In this document: positions 8,377 through 16,426 of the stretch, piece by piece
Numbering within the stretch: the stretch's first letter is position 1
Layout of the letters: the number at the start of each line of letters is the position of its first letter
Source: an uncultured Oscillospiraceae bacterium
GTDB lineage: Bacteria > Bacillota > Clostridia > Oscillospirales > Acutalibacteraceae
Length of the DNA stretch: 64,000 nt
Direction of reading: 5' to 3'
Assembly (NCBI GenBank): GCA_900544715.1
Contig: UQWL01000005.1
Location: forward strand, 1-64,000
Made by a program: the position numbers and the translations under genes
Notes under the pieces: generated by a model
What the model was told of the DNA's origin: nothing
Seen by the model: only the letters and a program-made list of their open reading frames with translations
Databases searched by the model: none

Positions 8377-8413
8377 AGATGGTCTCTTCCGTAAATGAAA
8401 GGTTGTGAGATTC

Positions 8414-9796
8414 ATGCTCGGTTTTTCGGTCTGCCTGGTTTTCGCCGGGTTGCTGGCAGTTTCCGCTTTTATGGAAACCAAGCCCAATAAAAACATCCTC
8501 ATCGGCGTGACGCTTCCACTTGCCCACCAAAAAGACGAGCCAGTGCTGGCGATCGTAAAAAAATACCAGAAACAATTGCTGCTTTTATGCGCGATTGCCG
8601 CGCTGCTGGCCCTTCCGCTGATCTGGCTCCCTGATTATATGTCTCTGCTTAGCTTTTACATCGCGGTGTGGATGATGGGCTGCATCGCCGCCTACACGAA
8701 GCTCCTCGCCGCGCGCATGCAAGAGCTTTATGCGCTCAAGCAGGAAAACAAATGGTTCGTTGGCGGCGTGCGCACTGTCCATATCGATACGGAGGTCAGC
8801 CGGGAGAAGGATAAAATGCCCGTTTCCGCCCTTTGGTTTCTGCCTGCTTTCCTGCTCGCATCCGCCGCGCCGCTGTATCTCTGGCTGAGCAAAAACACTG
8901 TGGTTCCGCTGTGGTCCTCCCTGCTCGCCTTCATTTTCCCTGCAATCGGGCTGTTCATGTATTGGCTCTATCTGTCGCGCCCCACAGAGGTATTCTGTGA
9001 ATCCACTGAGGTAAATCTCGCCTGCAATCGCGTTTGGCGCAGGCGCTGGTCGATCTGCTGCGTGATAATCGGCAACGTATGCGCGGCACTGAGCCTGCCT
9101 GCGATTCTGATCCCCGCGAGGAATCCGGGGGCGTCTCTCGCCTCCTTCCTCTTGATGATCAGCATCCTAATCGTTGTGCTCTGCGCCGTCTTTTTCACCT
9201 ACCAGAGTGTGCGCGACACGCAGAACCGCTATCTCGCCCTTGCCGATCGCCCTATACTTGCGGATGACGACGTCTATTGGCTGCACGGCTTTTATAACAA
9301 CCCAAACGATCCGCGCATTAATGTGGAAAAGCGTTTCGGCATCGGCTTCACCATCAATTTGGGCAACCCGAAGGCAAAGGTGATCGCTGTGGTCACCGCC
9401 GCCTTGGTCGCGGCAATGCTCATCGGCATGTTTGCGATCTTTCTTGCCTTTGACACCGCGGCCTTTCCCCCTGTAATAGAAAACGGGATTGTCACGATCA
9501 ACGCCCCACTCTACAGCGACGCCTTTGCGCTCGACGAGATTCAGGAGATTGAGGAAATCCAGAATATTCCCACAGGCACGCGCACCAATGGTTGGGGGAG
9601 CAGCAGCCTGCTCGTCGGCCACTTTTCCCTCAGCGGCTATGGGAACAGCATGCTCTTCGTCTATAACGGCAAACCACCCTATCTCGCCATCCATTTAAAA
9701 GACCGTGTCGTGATTCTCAACGGCAAAACGCCGGAGGAAACGCGCCAATATCACCGCCTGCTCACCCAGGCTGCTACTGAAAACAGAGAGGAGTGA
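8414..9796 (+). CDS. Multi-pass membrane protein, DUF1648/DUF5808 type
   Basis: About 460 residues with several hydrophobic helices (residues about 1-20, 55-95, 140-190, 215-260 and 325-350). The segment WLHGFYNNPNDPRINVEKRF, followed by GIGFTINLGNPKA, matches the DUF5808 pattern. Such proteins are often encoded between a YtrA-type regulator and an ABC transporter; their role is unknown, perhaps sensing or resisting membrane damage. The ATG at 8414 was chosen over GTG 8405, which lies only two bases from GAAAGG. Confidence 0.75.
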   Translation: MLGFSVCLVFAGLLAVSAFMETKPNKNILIGVTLPLAHQKDEPVLAIVKKYQKQLLLLCAIAALLALPLIWLPDYMSLLSFYIAVWMMGCIAAYTKLLAARMQELYALKQENKWFVGGVRTVHIDTEVSREKDKMPVSALWFLPAFLLASAAPLYLWLSKNTVVPLWSSLLAFIFPAIGLFMYWLYLSRPTEVFCESTEVNLACNRVWRRRWSICCVIIGNVCAALSLPAILIPARNPGASLASFLLMISILIVVLCAVFFTYQSVRDTQNRYLALADRPILADDDVYWLHGFYNNPNDPRINVEKRFGIGFTINLGNPKAKVIAVVTAALVAAMLIGMFAIFLAFDTAAFPPVIENGIVTINAPLYSDAFALDEIQEIEEIQNIPTGTRTNGWGSSSLLVGHFSLSGYGNSMLFVYNGKPPYLAIHLKDRVVILNGKTPEETRQYHRLLTQAATENREE

Positions 9797-9802
9797 AACG
9801 TC

Positions 9803-10006
9803 ATGACAGAGCTTTTACAGTATCTTCCCCTTTTGATTCCCATCCTGCTCATCGAATGGGGCCTTGCCATTGCGGCCCTCGTCCATATCCTGCGGCATAA
9901 AACGTACCGCTGCGGAAACCGGGCACTGTGGATCATTGTTTCCCTCTTTGTGGGAATCATTGGGCCGATTCTCTATTTTACCATCGGAAAGGAGAAGGAA
10001 GCATGA
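9803..10006 (+). CDS. Small PLDc_N-type membrane protein
   Basis: 67 residues with two transmembrane helices. The second half, NRALWIIVSLFVGIIGPILY, matches the phospholipase D N-terminal membrane domain found as a stand-alone subunit in YtrA-type ABC operons. It starts six bases after the previous gene and overlaps the ABC ATPase start by four bases, so it is clearly part of the operon. No catalytic activity is expected. Confidence 0.8.
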   Translation: MTELLQYLPLLIPILLIEWGLAIAALVHILRHKTYRCGNRALWIIVSLFVGIIGPILYFTIGKEKEA

Positions 10007-10923
10007 GCATCCTCACCCTCACGGGTGTTTCCAAAAGCTTTGGGGGCCAAAAAGTGCTCGACGGCCTCACCATGGCAGTCTCAGAGCACTCCGTCTATGG
10101 CTTTCTCGGCAAAAACGGCGCGGGGAAAACCACGACGATGAAACTGATCGCAGGTTTCCTCCGGCCGGACGATGGAACGATCACGGTATGCGGGAAACCT
10201 GTCCGATTCGGGTCGAGCCCGAAAAGCCTCTCGGTCGGCTACCTGCCCGATGTGCCGGAATTCTACCCTTATATGACGCCAAAGGAATACCTGCGCCTGT
10301 GCGGGCAATTAAGCAGCCTGACCCGGCCGGAGATCGAGGCGCAAACCGCCGAACTGCTCGCACTCGTCGGCCTCGACGGTGTGAACCGCCGCATCCGCGG
10401 ATTTTCCCGCGGGATGAAGCAGCGCCTCGGTATCGCGCAGGCGCTGCTCGGAAAGCCGCGCCTGCTGCTGTGCGACGAGCCGACCAGTGCGCTCGATCCA
10501 TCCGGGCGGCGTGAGGTGCTGGAAATTTTAAAAAGCATCGCAACGGATACCACCGTCCTGTTTTCCACCCATATTCTCTCCGACGTGGAGCGTATCTGCG
10601 ATACGATCGGCATTCTGGACGGCGGCCGCCTTGTACTGGAGGGCTCCTTGGAAGAGGTGCGCGGCTCCTACCGCGCGGACCGGCTGCTGGTGACACCGCG
10701 GGATGGCCGCAGCCTTGCCGCATTGGCACAGGGCCTCGGCACGCTGCCAGAGGTACAGAAGACAGAGACGGCGAATGACGGCGTGATCCTGACTGTCGGC
10801 AATCCGGAAACCGCCGGGCATGAAATTTTCCGCTATCTTTCGGCCTGCGATATCCCGATTGCAAAATACGAGCTGCTGGAGCCTGGTCTTGAGCAGGTAT
10901 TTCTGGAGGCGATTCATCCATGA
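10003..10923 (+). CDS. ABC transporter ATP-binding protein
   Basis: 306 residues. Walker A GKNGAGKTT near residue 38, Q-loop equivalent near YLPDVPEFY, signature SRGMKQR near 135, Walker B LLLCDEPTSALDP near 155 and the switch His in FSTHILSDVERI. The C-terminal 90 residues are the extension usual for drug/lantibiotic-type exporters. The start ATG overlaps the preceding stop and the end overlaps the permease start. It should energise the ABC-2 permease encoded next. Confidence 0.92.
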   Translation: MSILTLTGVSKSFGGQKVLDGLTMAVSEHSVYGFLGKNGAGKTTTMKLIAGFLRPDDGTITVCGKPVRFGSSPKSLSVGYLPDVPEFYPYMTPKEYLRLCGQLSSLTRPEIEAQTAELLALVGLDGVNRRIRGFSRGMKQRLGIAQALLGKPRLLLCDEPTSALDPSGRREVLEILKSIATDTTVLFSTHILSDVERICDTIGILDGGRLVLEGSLEEVRGSYRADRLLVTPRDGRSLAALAQGLGTLPEVQKTETANDGVILTVGNPETAGHEIFRYLSACDIPIAKYELLEPGLEQVFLEAIHP

Positions 10924-11687
10924 AACAGATGATTCTTTTTACCGGCAAGGAGCTCAAAGAGCTCTGGAAAACCTATAAATTCCTGATCCTCTGCGCCGTG
11001 CTGCTTCTGTTCGGCATGACAAGCCCGCTGATGGCCAAGCTCATGCCGGAACTGTTCTCCCAGATTGACCTGGGGCTTGGCGCGCCGCTGCAATTGCCGG
11101 ACGCTACTTTTCTGGACGCCTACGTGCAATTTTTTAAAAACATGACGCAGATCTGCCTGATCGTCCTGGTGCTGGTGCTCAGCGGTATGATCCCGCACGA
11201 GTTGAAAAGCGGTACAGCTGTGCTTATGCTCAGCAAAGGGCTCTCAAGGAGCAGCTTCATCCTATCAAAATATACTGCCGCTCTGCTTTGCTGGGCGGCC
11301 GGCTATGCCCTCTCTGCGGCAGTATGCTTTGGATACACCCAGTTTTTGTTTCCGGAACAATCGCCAAAATCGCTGGGAATGGCGCTATTCGCCCTGTGGC
11401 TGTTCGGTGCATTTCTGCTTGCCTGCGTTGCCTTTGGCGGCGTCCTGTTTTCGCAAGCTTACGCGGGGGCCCTGCTTACCGGGGGAGCGGTTGTTGTATG
11501 CTATCTTGCCGGTCTGATCCCCGGTGTGAAGCGTTTTTCTCCCACCTTTCTTGCAAGCTGCAATCTGGAGCTGATCTCAGGGGCCCGCGCCGCGCAGGAG
11601 ATTCTCCCCGCCCTGCTGGTCACTGCCGCGCTTTGCATCATGCTGCTGGCAGGGAGTATCCTGACTTTCCGCAAAAAGCAGCTTTGA
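10920..11687 (+). CDS. ABC-2 type transporter permease
   Basis: 255 residues with six predicted hydrophobic segments; begins MKQMILFTGKELKELWKTYK, the usual cytoplasmic start of ABC-2 permeases that insert after KELKE-type helices. It overlaps the ATPase gene by four bases. The substrate is unknown. The YtrA regulator and family habits suggest export of, or resistance to, membrane-active peptides or drugs. It is the last gene of the operon. Confidence 0.85.
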   Translation: MKQMILFTGKELKELWKTYKFLILCAVLLLFGMTSPLMAKLMPELFSQIDLGLGAPLQLPDATFLDAYVQFFKNMTQICLIVLVLVLSGMIPHELKSGTAVLMLSKGLSRSSFILSKYTAALLCWAAGYALSAAVCFGYTQFLFPEQSPKSLGMALFALWLFGAFLLACVAFGGVLFSQAYAGALLTGGAVVVCYLAGLIPGVKRFSPTFLASCNLELISGARAAQEILPALLVTAALCIMLLAGSILTFRKKQL

Positions 11688-11870
11688 GAAAACGCCGCCC
11701 CCGATGTCGTTTTTTACAATACAAATGGCTTCACCGGCGGTAAAATAGCAGCCATTCATGCAAAGAGGCTTTTCGGATGAGCAAGCAACCAGAGCTTTGT
11801 CAAGCATGATCTCCAGGTGATTCTGGAGCATAAGCTCACCGCGCGCAGCCGCGGCTGATTGAGTAAAATA
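11688..11870. other. Intergenic stretch between ABC permease and acpP
   Basis: No gene that I can support. A minus-strand open frame crosses it but has no ribosome binding site and overlaps the permease antisense, so it is treated as chance. Confidence 0.4.
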
Positions 11871-11902
11871 AAAAGCCGGGCCGCGGAAACGGCCCGGCTT
11901 TA
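11871..11902. terminator. Terminator downstream of acpP
   Basis: Perfect stem AAAGCCGGGCCG against CGGCCCGGCTTT with a short loop, A-rich on one side and T-rich on the other. It can end acpP on the minus strand and the ABC operon on the plus strand. Confidence 0.8.
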
Positions 11903-11916
11903 TGTGTCTTAAGAAA

Positions 11917-12144
11917 TTACTGATTGTCTTCAATAAACTTGACGACGTCCGCGACGGTTTTCATCTTCTCAATCTCCTCGTCCGGCACTTCCATCTCAAA
12001 TTCATCCTCGATCGACATGACCAGATCCACCACGTCCAGGCTGTCTGCACCGAGGTCGTCGAGCAGATTGGTCTCCAAAGTTACCTTATCTTCGTCCAGC
12101 TCCAGCTGGTCGCAAATAATCTTTCTCAGCTTCTCAAAAACCAT
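11917..12144 (-). CDS. acpP: Acyl carrier protein
   Basis: 75 residues, acidic, with the phosphopantetheine attachment motif GADSLD; the modified Ser is near residue 37. It carries acyl chains in type II fatty acid synthesis. The start MVFEKLRK at 12144 has a strong GAAGGAGGG site. The gene stands alone with its own promoter and terminator; no fab genes are adjacent. Confidence 0.95.
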   Translation of the reverse strand: MVFEKLRKIICDQLELDEDKVTLETNLLDDLGADSLDVVDLVMSIEDEFEMEVPDEEIEKMKTVADVVKFIEDNQ

Positions 12145-12259
12145 TCTTATTTTCCCTCCTTCTCTCTTGTGATCGCGCTCACGCACGCAAATAGACAAAC
12201 AACGCGGAATGTGCTAAACTAGCCTCAAAACAAACCGCCCTGTTGCTGTTATAGGAAAA

Positions 12260-12302
12260 ACTAACTATAAGAGATATTAGTAAGATTTTTCCCCTTTGTC
12301 AA
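12260..12302 (-). promoter_or_regulatory. acpP promoter with overlapping inverted repeat
   Basis: On the minus strand a perfect TTGACA (12297-12302), a 17-base spacer and TAATAT (12274-12279). An inverted repeat ACTAA-N12-TTAGT (12260-12281) covers the -10 box and could be a repressor site. FapR-type sites in Firmicutes also contain TTAGT/ACTAA half-sites, but the spacing here differs. Confidence 0.6.
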
Positions 12303-12417
12303 CCCCCAAGCGTGAAAACTTTGCGTTTATTTACAGATGCTTAAAAACTTCCTCTGAGGGGGTATCTTTTTCGTCTTTTTTCGCCTGGGGTATGTCGTTT
12401 CGAAAGGAGTTTTCACA

Positions 12418-13260
12418 ATGGAAGCACGCCGTTATGCCGTGCTCGGCTATCCGCTTGGGCACACGATGTCCCCCTTTATCCATGAAAAGCTTTTTGCCGT
12501 TCACGGCGTGAGCGCCGTTTATGAAAAGCGGGAGCTACCGCCGCAGGCGCTCTCAGAGGAGCTCCCCGCCCTGCGGAGACTGAGCGGCTTCAACCTCACC
12601 ATCCCGCACAAGAGCGCAATCCTTCCCCTGCTCGATCAAATAGACGGCAAGGCCGCGCTTTACGGCGCGGTCAATACCGTGAAATGCGGCGAGTGCCTCA
12701 CCGGCTATAATACGGACTGCGTCGGTTTTCTGCGCGCGCTGGAGGAGGCAAGCATCCCGCTCGCCGGAAAAATCCTGCTCTGCGGGGCGGGCGGCGCAGC
12801 GCATATGATGGCATTTGAAGCAGCTTTAGCCGGCGGCACGCTTACCATCGCCGCCAGGCCTTCCGGGATCCCGCGCGCGGAGCAACTCGCGCAGGCAATC
12901 CGCCAGAAGCTGCCGGAAGCTGCCATATGCGTTTGCACATACGACTCGCTGGAAGGCGATTTTGACCTGCTGCTCAATGCAACGCCTGCTGGGATGTATC
13001 CGCACCCGGATGCAATGCCCGTGGAGGAGAAAACCGTGCGCCGCTGCAAGGCGGTGTTTGACGCAATCTATAATCCGCGTGAGACGATGCTTCTGCGCAC
13101 CGCGCGGCAAAATGGCGCGCAATGCGGTTATGGGATGCCAATGCTCGTCTGGCAGGCTGCCGCCGCGCAGGAGATTTGGAACGGCTGCTCCTTCACCGCC
13201 GCGCAGGTTTCCCCCGTGATCGAACAGGCCAATTGGGAAATGGAGCGTGTGTTTCAATGA
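12418..13260 (+). CDS. aroE: Shikimate dehydrogenase
   Basis: 280 residues. NADPH-dependent reduction of 3-dehydroshikimate. Motifs: GYPLGHTMSPFIHE (substrate site), FNLTIPHK with catalytic Lys, NTVK, YNTDCVGF with catalytic Asp, nucleotide loop GAGGAAHMM, and GYGMPMLVWQ near the C-terminus. The start follows GAAAGGAG. It overlaps aroK by four bases, so the two form a unit upstream of the attenuated aroF operon. No strong promoter was recognised in the 116 bases before it. Confidence 0.93.
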   Translation: MEARRYAVLGYPLGHTMSPFIHEKLFAVHGVSAVYEKRELPPQALSEELPALRRLSGFNLTIPHKSAILPLLDQIDGKAALYGAVNTVKCGECLTGYNTDCVGFLRALEEASIPLAGKILLCGAGGAAHMMAFEAALAGGTLTIAARPSGIPRAEQLAQAIRQKLPEAAICVCTYDSLEGDFDLLLNATPAGMYPHPDAMPVEEKTVRRCKAVFDAIYNPRETMLLRTARQNGAQCGYGMPMLVWQAAAAQEIWNGCSFTAAQVSPVIEQANWEMERVFQ

Positions 13261-13835
13261 GCCAAACAGAAAATGATAGGAACCTTGTGCTGTGCGGATT
13301 TATGGGCTGCGGCAAGAGCACGGTGGGTCGCGAGCTCGCCGCGCAAACGGGGCTTTCCTTTCTTGATATGGATGATTATATTGTTGAAAAAGCGGGCCTG
13401 CCTGTGGAAGAGATTTTTTCCCGGCATGGCGAGCCCTATTTCCGCATGCTGGAATCGCAGGCCTGCAAGGAGCTTGCCCAAACGGGTGGCCAGGTGATCG
13501 CCACAGGCGGCGGCGCGCTGACCTTCCCGGAGAATGCCGCTGTGCTGCGGACAAACGGCCTGATTATCCTGCTCGACGTGGCCCTGCCGGTGCTGTACGC
13601 CCGGCTTGACCGGGATCCAACGCCGCGTCCGGTGCTCCAAGCGGCCCGAAAAAGCGGGAATCTCGAGGCGCTGCATGCGGAGCGCATGCGGCTTTACCGC
13701 CAGGCGGCCAGTCTCACGGTCACCGTGCCAACCGAGCAGCCCGCCAGTGAAACCGCCGCCGAAATTCTGCACAAAATCAGGAAGCAATCAAAAATTGGCG
13801 TACACGGATTGGCCAAAAGTGAAAAAAAAGGTTGA
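13257..13835 (+). CDS. aroK: Shikimate kinase
   Basis: 192 residues. P-loop GFMGCGKST near residue 15, the shikimate-binding DMDDYI, GGGA near 80 and the lid Arg in RDPTPRPVL. Phosphorylates shikimate with ATP. It overlaps aroE by four bases. Its TGA stop lies inside the -35 box (TTGACA) of the downstream aroF leader promoter. Read-through from aroEK must therefore pass the aroF attenuator to reach the rest of the operon. Confidence 0.93.
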   Translation: MSQTENDRNLVLCGFMGCGKSTVGRELAAQTGLSFLDMDDYIVEKAGLPVEEIFSRHGEPYFRMLESQACKELAQTGGQVIATGGGALTFPENAAVLRTNGLIILLDVALPVLYARLDRDPTPRPVLQAARKSGNLEALHAERMRLYRQAASLTVTVPTEQPASETAAEILHKIRKQSKIGVHGLAKSEKKG

Positions 13836-13861
13836 CAATTGCCTTTTCCAAGTATTATATT
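13832..13861 (+). promoter_or_regulatory. Promoter of the aroF leader and operon
   Basis: A perfect TTGACA at 13832-13837, an 18-base spacer and TATATT at 13856-13861. It begins within the aroK stop codon and lies 29 bases before the leader peptide start. Confidence 0.65.
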
Positions 13862-13890
13862 GGATTTAAACCATTTGGAGGAAAATTGGA

Positions 13891-13989
13891 ATGCTCATCA
13901 GCACTGCAAAAAGCTACTTTTTCTTTATGAGCACTCTCGGCTATTTTTTTAGCGGGGAGTTTTTTGCCGTGCAGAAATTAAAGTTGTGA
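13891..13989 (+). CDS. Phe/Tyr-rich leader peptide of the aroF-pheA operon
   Basis: A 32-codon frame with a good ribosome binding site (TTGGAGG, nine bases before ATG 13891). Seven of the 32 codons are Phe and two are Tyr, in three clusters: SYFFF at residues 8-12, GYFF at 17-20 and GEFF at 22-25. It ends in TGA 42 bases before a perfect intrinsic terminator and is followed by DAHP synthase and pheA. This is the arrangement of a transcription attenuator in which ribosome stalling at Phe codons reports low charged tRNA-Phe. The peptide itself should have no other function. Too short to be found by usual gene callers. Confidence 0.85.
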   Translation: MLISTAKSYFFFMSTLGYFFSGEFFAVQKLKL

Positions 13990-14066
13990 GCTTTCCCGCC
14001 GTCCAAAGAAGCGTTTGAAGAGGGATAGAAACGGAGCTCATAGCTATGAGCTCCGTTTTTTATTTT
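13985..14066 (+). terminator. Attenuator: intrinsic terminator with competing antiterminator
   Basis: The terminator is a 26-base perfect palindrome at 14031-14056 followed by TTTTTT. The sequence TGTGAGCT at 13985-13992, which spans the leader stop codon, can pair with AGCTCATA at 14035-14042 in the terminator's 5' arm (eight pairs, one G-U). A ribosome at the stop codon would cover 13985-13992 and let the terminator form. A ribosome stalled at Phe codons 24-25 (13960-13965) would leave it free and prevent termination. The pairing model is inference; the palindrome and T-run are plain in the sequence. Confidence 0.8.
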
Positions 14067-14095
14067 CCCGTAAATTGTATTGGAGGTTTTACAGC

Positions 14096-15130
14096 ATGAT
14101 TATCGTATTGAAGCAGGGCACCACAAAGGATCAGATCAGCACTTTTTCCAATGAGCTCAATCAAACCTACGGCGTGACCGTCAACGCATGGTATGGCGAG
14201 CACTCCACTGTGCTCGGGCTGTTGGGCGATACGGCAAAAATCGATATTGAGTATATCCGTGCACAGGCTATCGTAGAGAGCGTAAAGCGCGTTCAGGAGC
14301 CTTATAAGAAAGCCAACCGGAAATTTCATCCGGATAACACCGTCATCCAAGTGGGCCCCAATGCAATTGGGGACGGCTCCCTTACCCTGATCGCCGGGCC
14401 CTGCTCCGTGGAATCCTCCGAGCAGTTGGAAGTGATCTCCGAGCGGGTCAAGAAAGCAGGCGCCGGCATCCTGCGCGGCGGCGCATTCAAGCCCCGCACT
14501 TCCCCCTACGCATTTCAGGGCTTGCGGGCAGAGGGCCTTTACCTCCTGCTGGAGGCAAAGCGCAAAAGCGGCCTGCCGATCATCACGGAAATCATGAGCC
14601 CCTCCCACCTGCCGCTGTTTGAGGATGTGGATATCATCCAGGTAGGCGCGCGCAATATGCAGAATTTTGAACTACTTAAAGAGCTCGGCCATTGCAAAAA
14701 ACCGATCCTTTTAAAGAGAGGCCTCGCCAATACGATTGAGGAAACGCTCATGAGCGCGGAATATATTATGGCAAGCGGGAATGAAAACGTGATCCTCTGC
14801 GAGCGCGGTATCCGCACCTTTGAAAACTATACGCGCAACACGCTGGATATTTCCGCCGTGCCGGTGTTCAAACGGCTTTCCCACCTGCCGGTAGTCGTTG
14901 ATCCAAGCCATGCGGCAGGGATTCCATGGCTGGTGGAACCGCTGTCCCTCGCTGCTGTTGCTGCTGGTGCAGACGGCCTGATTATCGAGGTGCACAATAA
15001 TCCTCAAAAGGCGCTTTCAGACGGCGCGCAGTCCCTTACTCCCGATGCTTTTGACGAAATCGCGGCCCATGTGACCGCGTTGACTGAATCCATGGGCCGG
15101 AAGGTGAACAACTGGGGCGCATCCGCTTGA
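14096..15130 (+). CDS. aroF: 3-deoxy-7-phosphoheptulonate (DAHP) synthase, class I-beta
   Basis: 344 residues. First committed step: phosphoenolpyruvate plus erythrose-4-phosphate to DAHP. The first ~75 residues (MIIVLKQGTTKDQISTFSNE onward) form the ferredoxin-like regulatory domain seen in Thermotoga-type enzymes, which binds aromatic amino acids. The catalytic barrel carries AGPCSVES, LRGGAFKPRTSPYAF, IQVGARNMQNF, LKRG and DPSHAAG. Start ATG 14096 follows TTGGAGG. It is the first structural gene after the attenuator, so control is probably double: attenuation by Phe-tRNA and feedback at the regulatory domain. Confidence 0.95.
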   Translation: MIIVLKQGTTKDQISTFSNELNQTYGVTVNAWYGEHSTVLGLLGDTAKIDIEYIRAQAIVESVKRVQEPYKKANRKFHPDNTVIQVGPNAIGDGSLTLIAGPCSVESSEQLEVISERVKKAGAGILRGGAFKPRTSPYAFQGLRAEGLYLLLEAKRKSGLPIITEIMSPSHLPLFEDVDIIQVGARNMQNFELLKELGHCKKPILLKRGLANTIEETLMSAEYIMASGNENVILCERGIRTFENYTRNTLDISAVPVFKRLSHLPVVVDPSHAAGIPWLVEPLSLAAVAAGADGLIIEVHNNPQKALSDGAQSLTPDAFDEIAAHVTALTESMGRKVNNWGASA

Positions 15131-15209
15131 CGCGTTCCCATGAAAATTCCTTCTTGCGCCGGGCAGTTAAAAAGCCCCCTTCCATACTGCGCTCTTTTGT
15201 AGAAAGGCG

Positions 15210-16313
15210 ATGAATGCTATGATGAAAACCTTGCAGGTCAAGACAGGCAGGCCCTATGAAATCCGAATCGAGCGCGGCTGCCTCAATCGCTGCGGCACGC
15301 TGGCCCGTAACGTCTCCAAGGCGCAGAAAGCGGCTGTCATCACGGATTCCAATGTTGGCCCGCTCTATGCCAAAATCGCCGCTGTCTCGCTGGAGAAGGC
15401 CGGCTTTTGCACCTTCACGCACGTTTTCCCGGCTGGGGAGAGCAGCAAAGTCCTCGGCAGCATCAGCGATATGCTCTCCTTCCTGGCTGGCAACGCCTTT
15501 ACGCGCGGCGATTTGATCGTCGCGCTCGGCGGGGGCGTCACGGGCGATATGGCTGGTTTTGCCGCCTCTATTTATATGCGCGGGATCGACTATATCCAAA
15601 TTCCCACCTCCCTGCTCGCACAGATTGACTCCTCCGTCGGCGGTAAAACGGCGGTCGATTTGCCGCAGGGAAAAAACCTGTGCGGCGCCTTCTGGCAGCC
15701 GCGGCTGGTGCTCATTGACCCGGAGCTTCTCTCCACCCTACCGCCCCGCTTTTTTGCCGACGGCATGGCGGAGGCGATCAAATACGGCTGCATTGATGAT
15801 GCGCCTCTGTTTGACCGGCTGGAGCGGGAAACGGCCGGTGATTTTTTAGAGGAGATGATTTTCTCCTGTGTAGACAGCAAGCGCCGCATTGTTGAAGAGG
15901 ATGAGCGGGAAAGCGGGCGGCGGATGCTTTTAAATTTTGGCCACACACTCGGCCATGCGCTTGAGAAATACGGCCACTTCGCAGGCTATTCCCACGGGGA
16001 AGCCGTTGGCATCGGCATGCTGCTCGCCTGTGCGGCGGGGGAGCGCAACGGGCTCACACAGCCGGGCACCTGTGAACGCATCCGGAGCCTGCTGGAAAAA
16101 TATCGCCTTCCTATTGCCTGCGACGCGCCGCTGGGCACGCTGCTACAGCTCGCGGCAAGCGATAAAAAGCGGGCCGGAGATTCGATCCACTTCATTCTTC
16201 TGCGCAAAATTGGAGAGAGCTTCACGCTCCCGCTCTCACTGGAGCAGCTCCCATCTTTTTTCGGATGCGATCAATCAATAGATTTTTACAAAAAATTCCC
16301 GATTTCAGGCTAA
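15210..16313 (+). CDS. aroB: 3-dehydroquinate synthase
   Basis: About 365 residues. NAD-dependent, zinc-containing cyclase converting DAHP to 3-dehydroquinate. Motifs: GGGVTGDMAGFAAS, PTSLLAQIDSSVGGKTAV, and zinc ligands in AEAIKYG, NFGHTLGHA and SHGEAV. The start could be 15210, 15219 or 15222. AGAAAGG is very close to the first, so MMKTLQVKTG from 15219 is equally plausible. It lies 79 bases after aroF in the same operon. Confidence 0.93.
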   Translation: MNAMMKTLQVKTGRPYEIRIERGCLNRCGTLARNVSKAQKAAVITDSNVGPLYAKIAAVSLEKAGFCTFTHVFPAGESSKVLGSISDMLSFLAGNAFTRGDLIVALGGGVTGDMAGFAASIYMRGIDYIQIPTSLLAQIDSSVGGKTAVDLPQGKNLCGAFWQPRLVLIDPELLSTLPPRFFADGMAEAIKYGCIDDAPLFDRLERETAGDFLEEMIFSCVDSKRRIVEEDERESGRRMLLNFGHTLGHALEKYGHFAGYSHGEAVGIGMLLACAAGERNGLTQPGTCERIRSLLEKYRLPIACDAPLGTLLQLAASDKKRAGDSIHFILLRKIGESFTLPLSLEQLPSFFGCDQSIDFYKKFPISG

Positions 16314-16358
16314 ATTCAACCTTCTTTTTATAGTTTTGTAACATTTCTCCTATATAAT

Positions 16359-16380
16359 GGCCTAAAAGATTGTTTAGGCC
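16359..16380 (+). other. Small hairpin and possible promoter before aroA
   Basis: A TATAAT at 16353-16358 without a convincing -35 is followed at once by a perfect eight-base-pair hairpin (GGCCTAAA against TTTAGGCC, six-base loop) and then TTCTTTT. It may be a weak internal terminator, a processing or stability element, or the 5' end of an internal transcript. Confidence 0.35.
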
Positions 16381-16426
16381 AGTTCTTTTGGCATCGCCGA
16401 AGGAATTTTTGAAAGGAGCCGCTCAC

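Noticed and set aside
11577..11933. A minus-strand ORF between the ABC permease and acpP
   Set aside because: No ribosome binding site, overlaps permease antisense and crosses the acpP terminator.
13862..14095. T-box riboswitch before aroF
   Set aside because: No T-box sequence (GGTGG-ACCGCG type) or specifier loop; the leader ORF plus terminator explain the region better.
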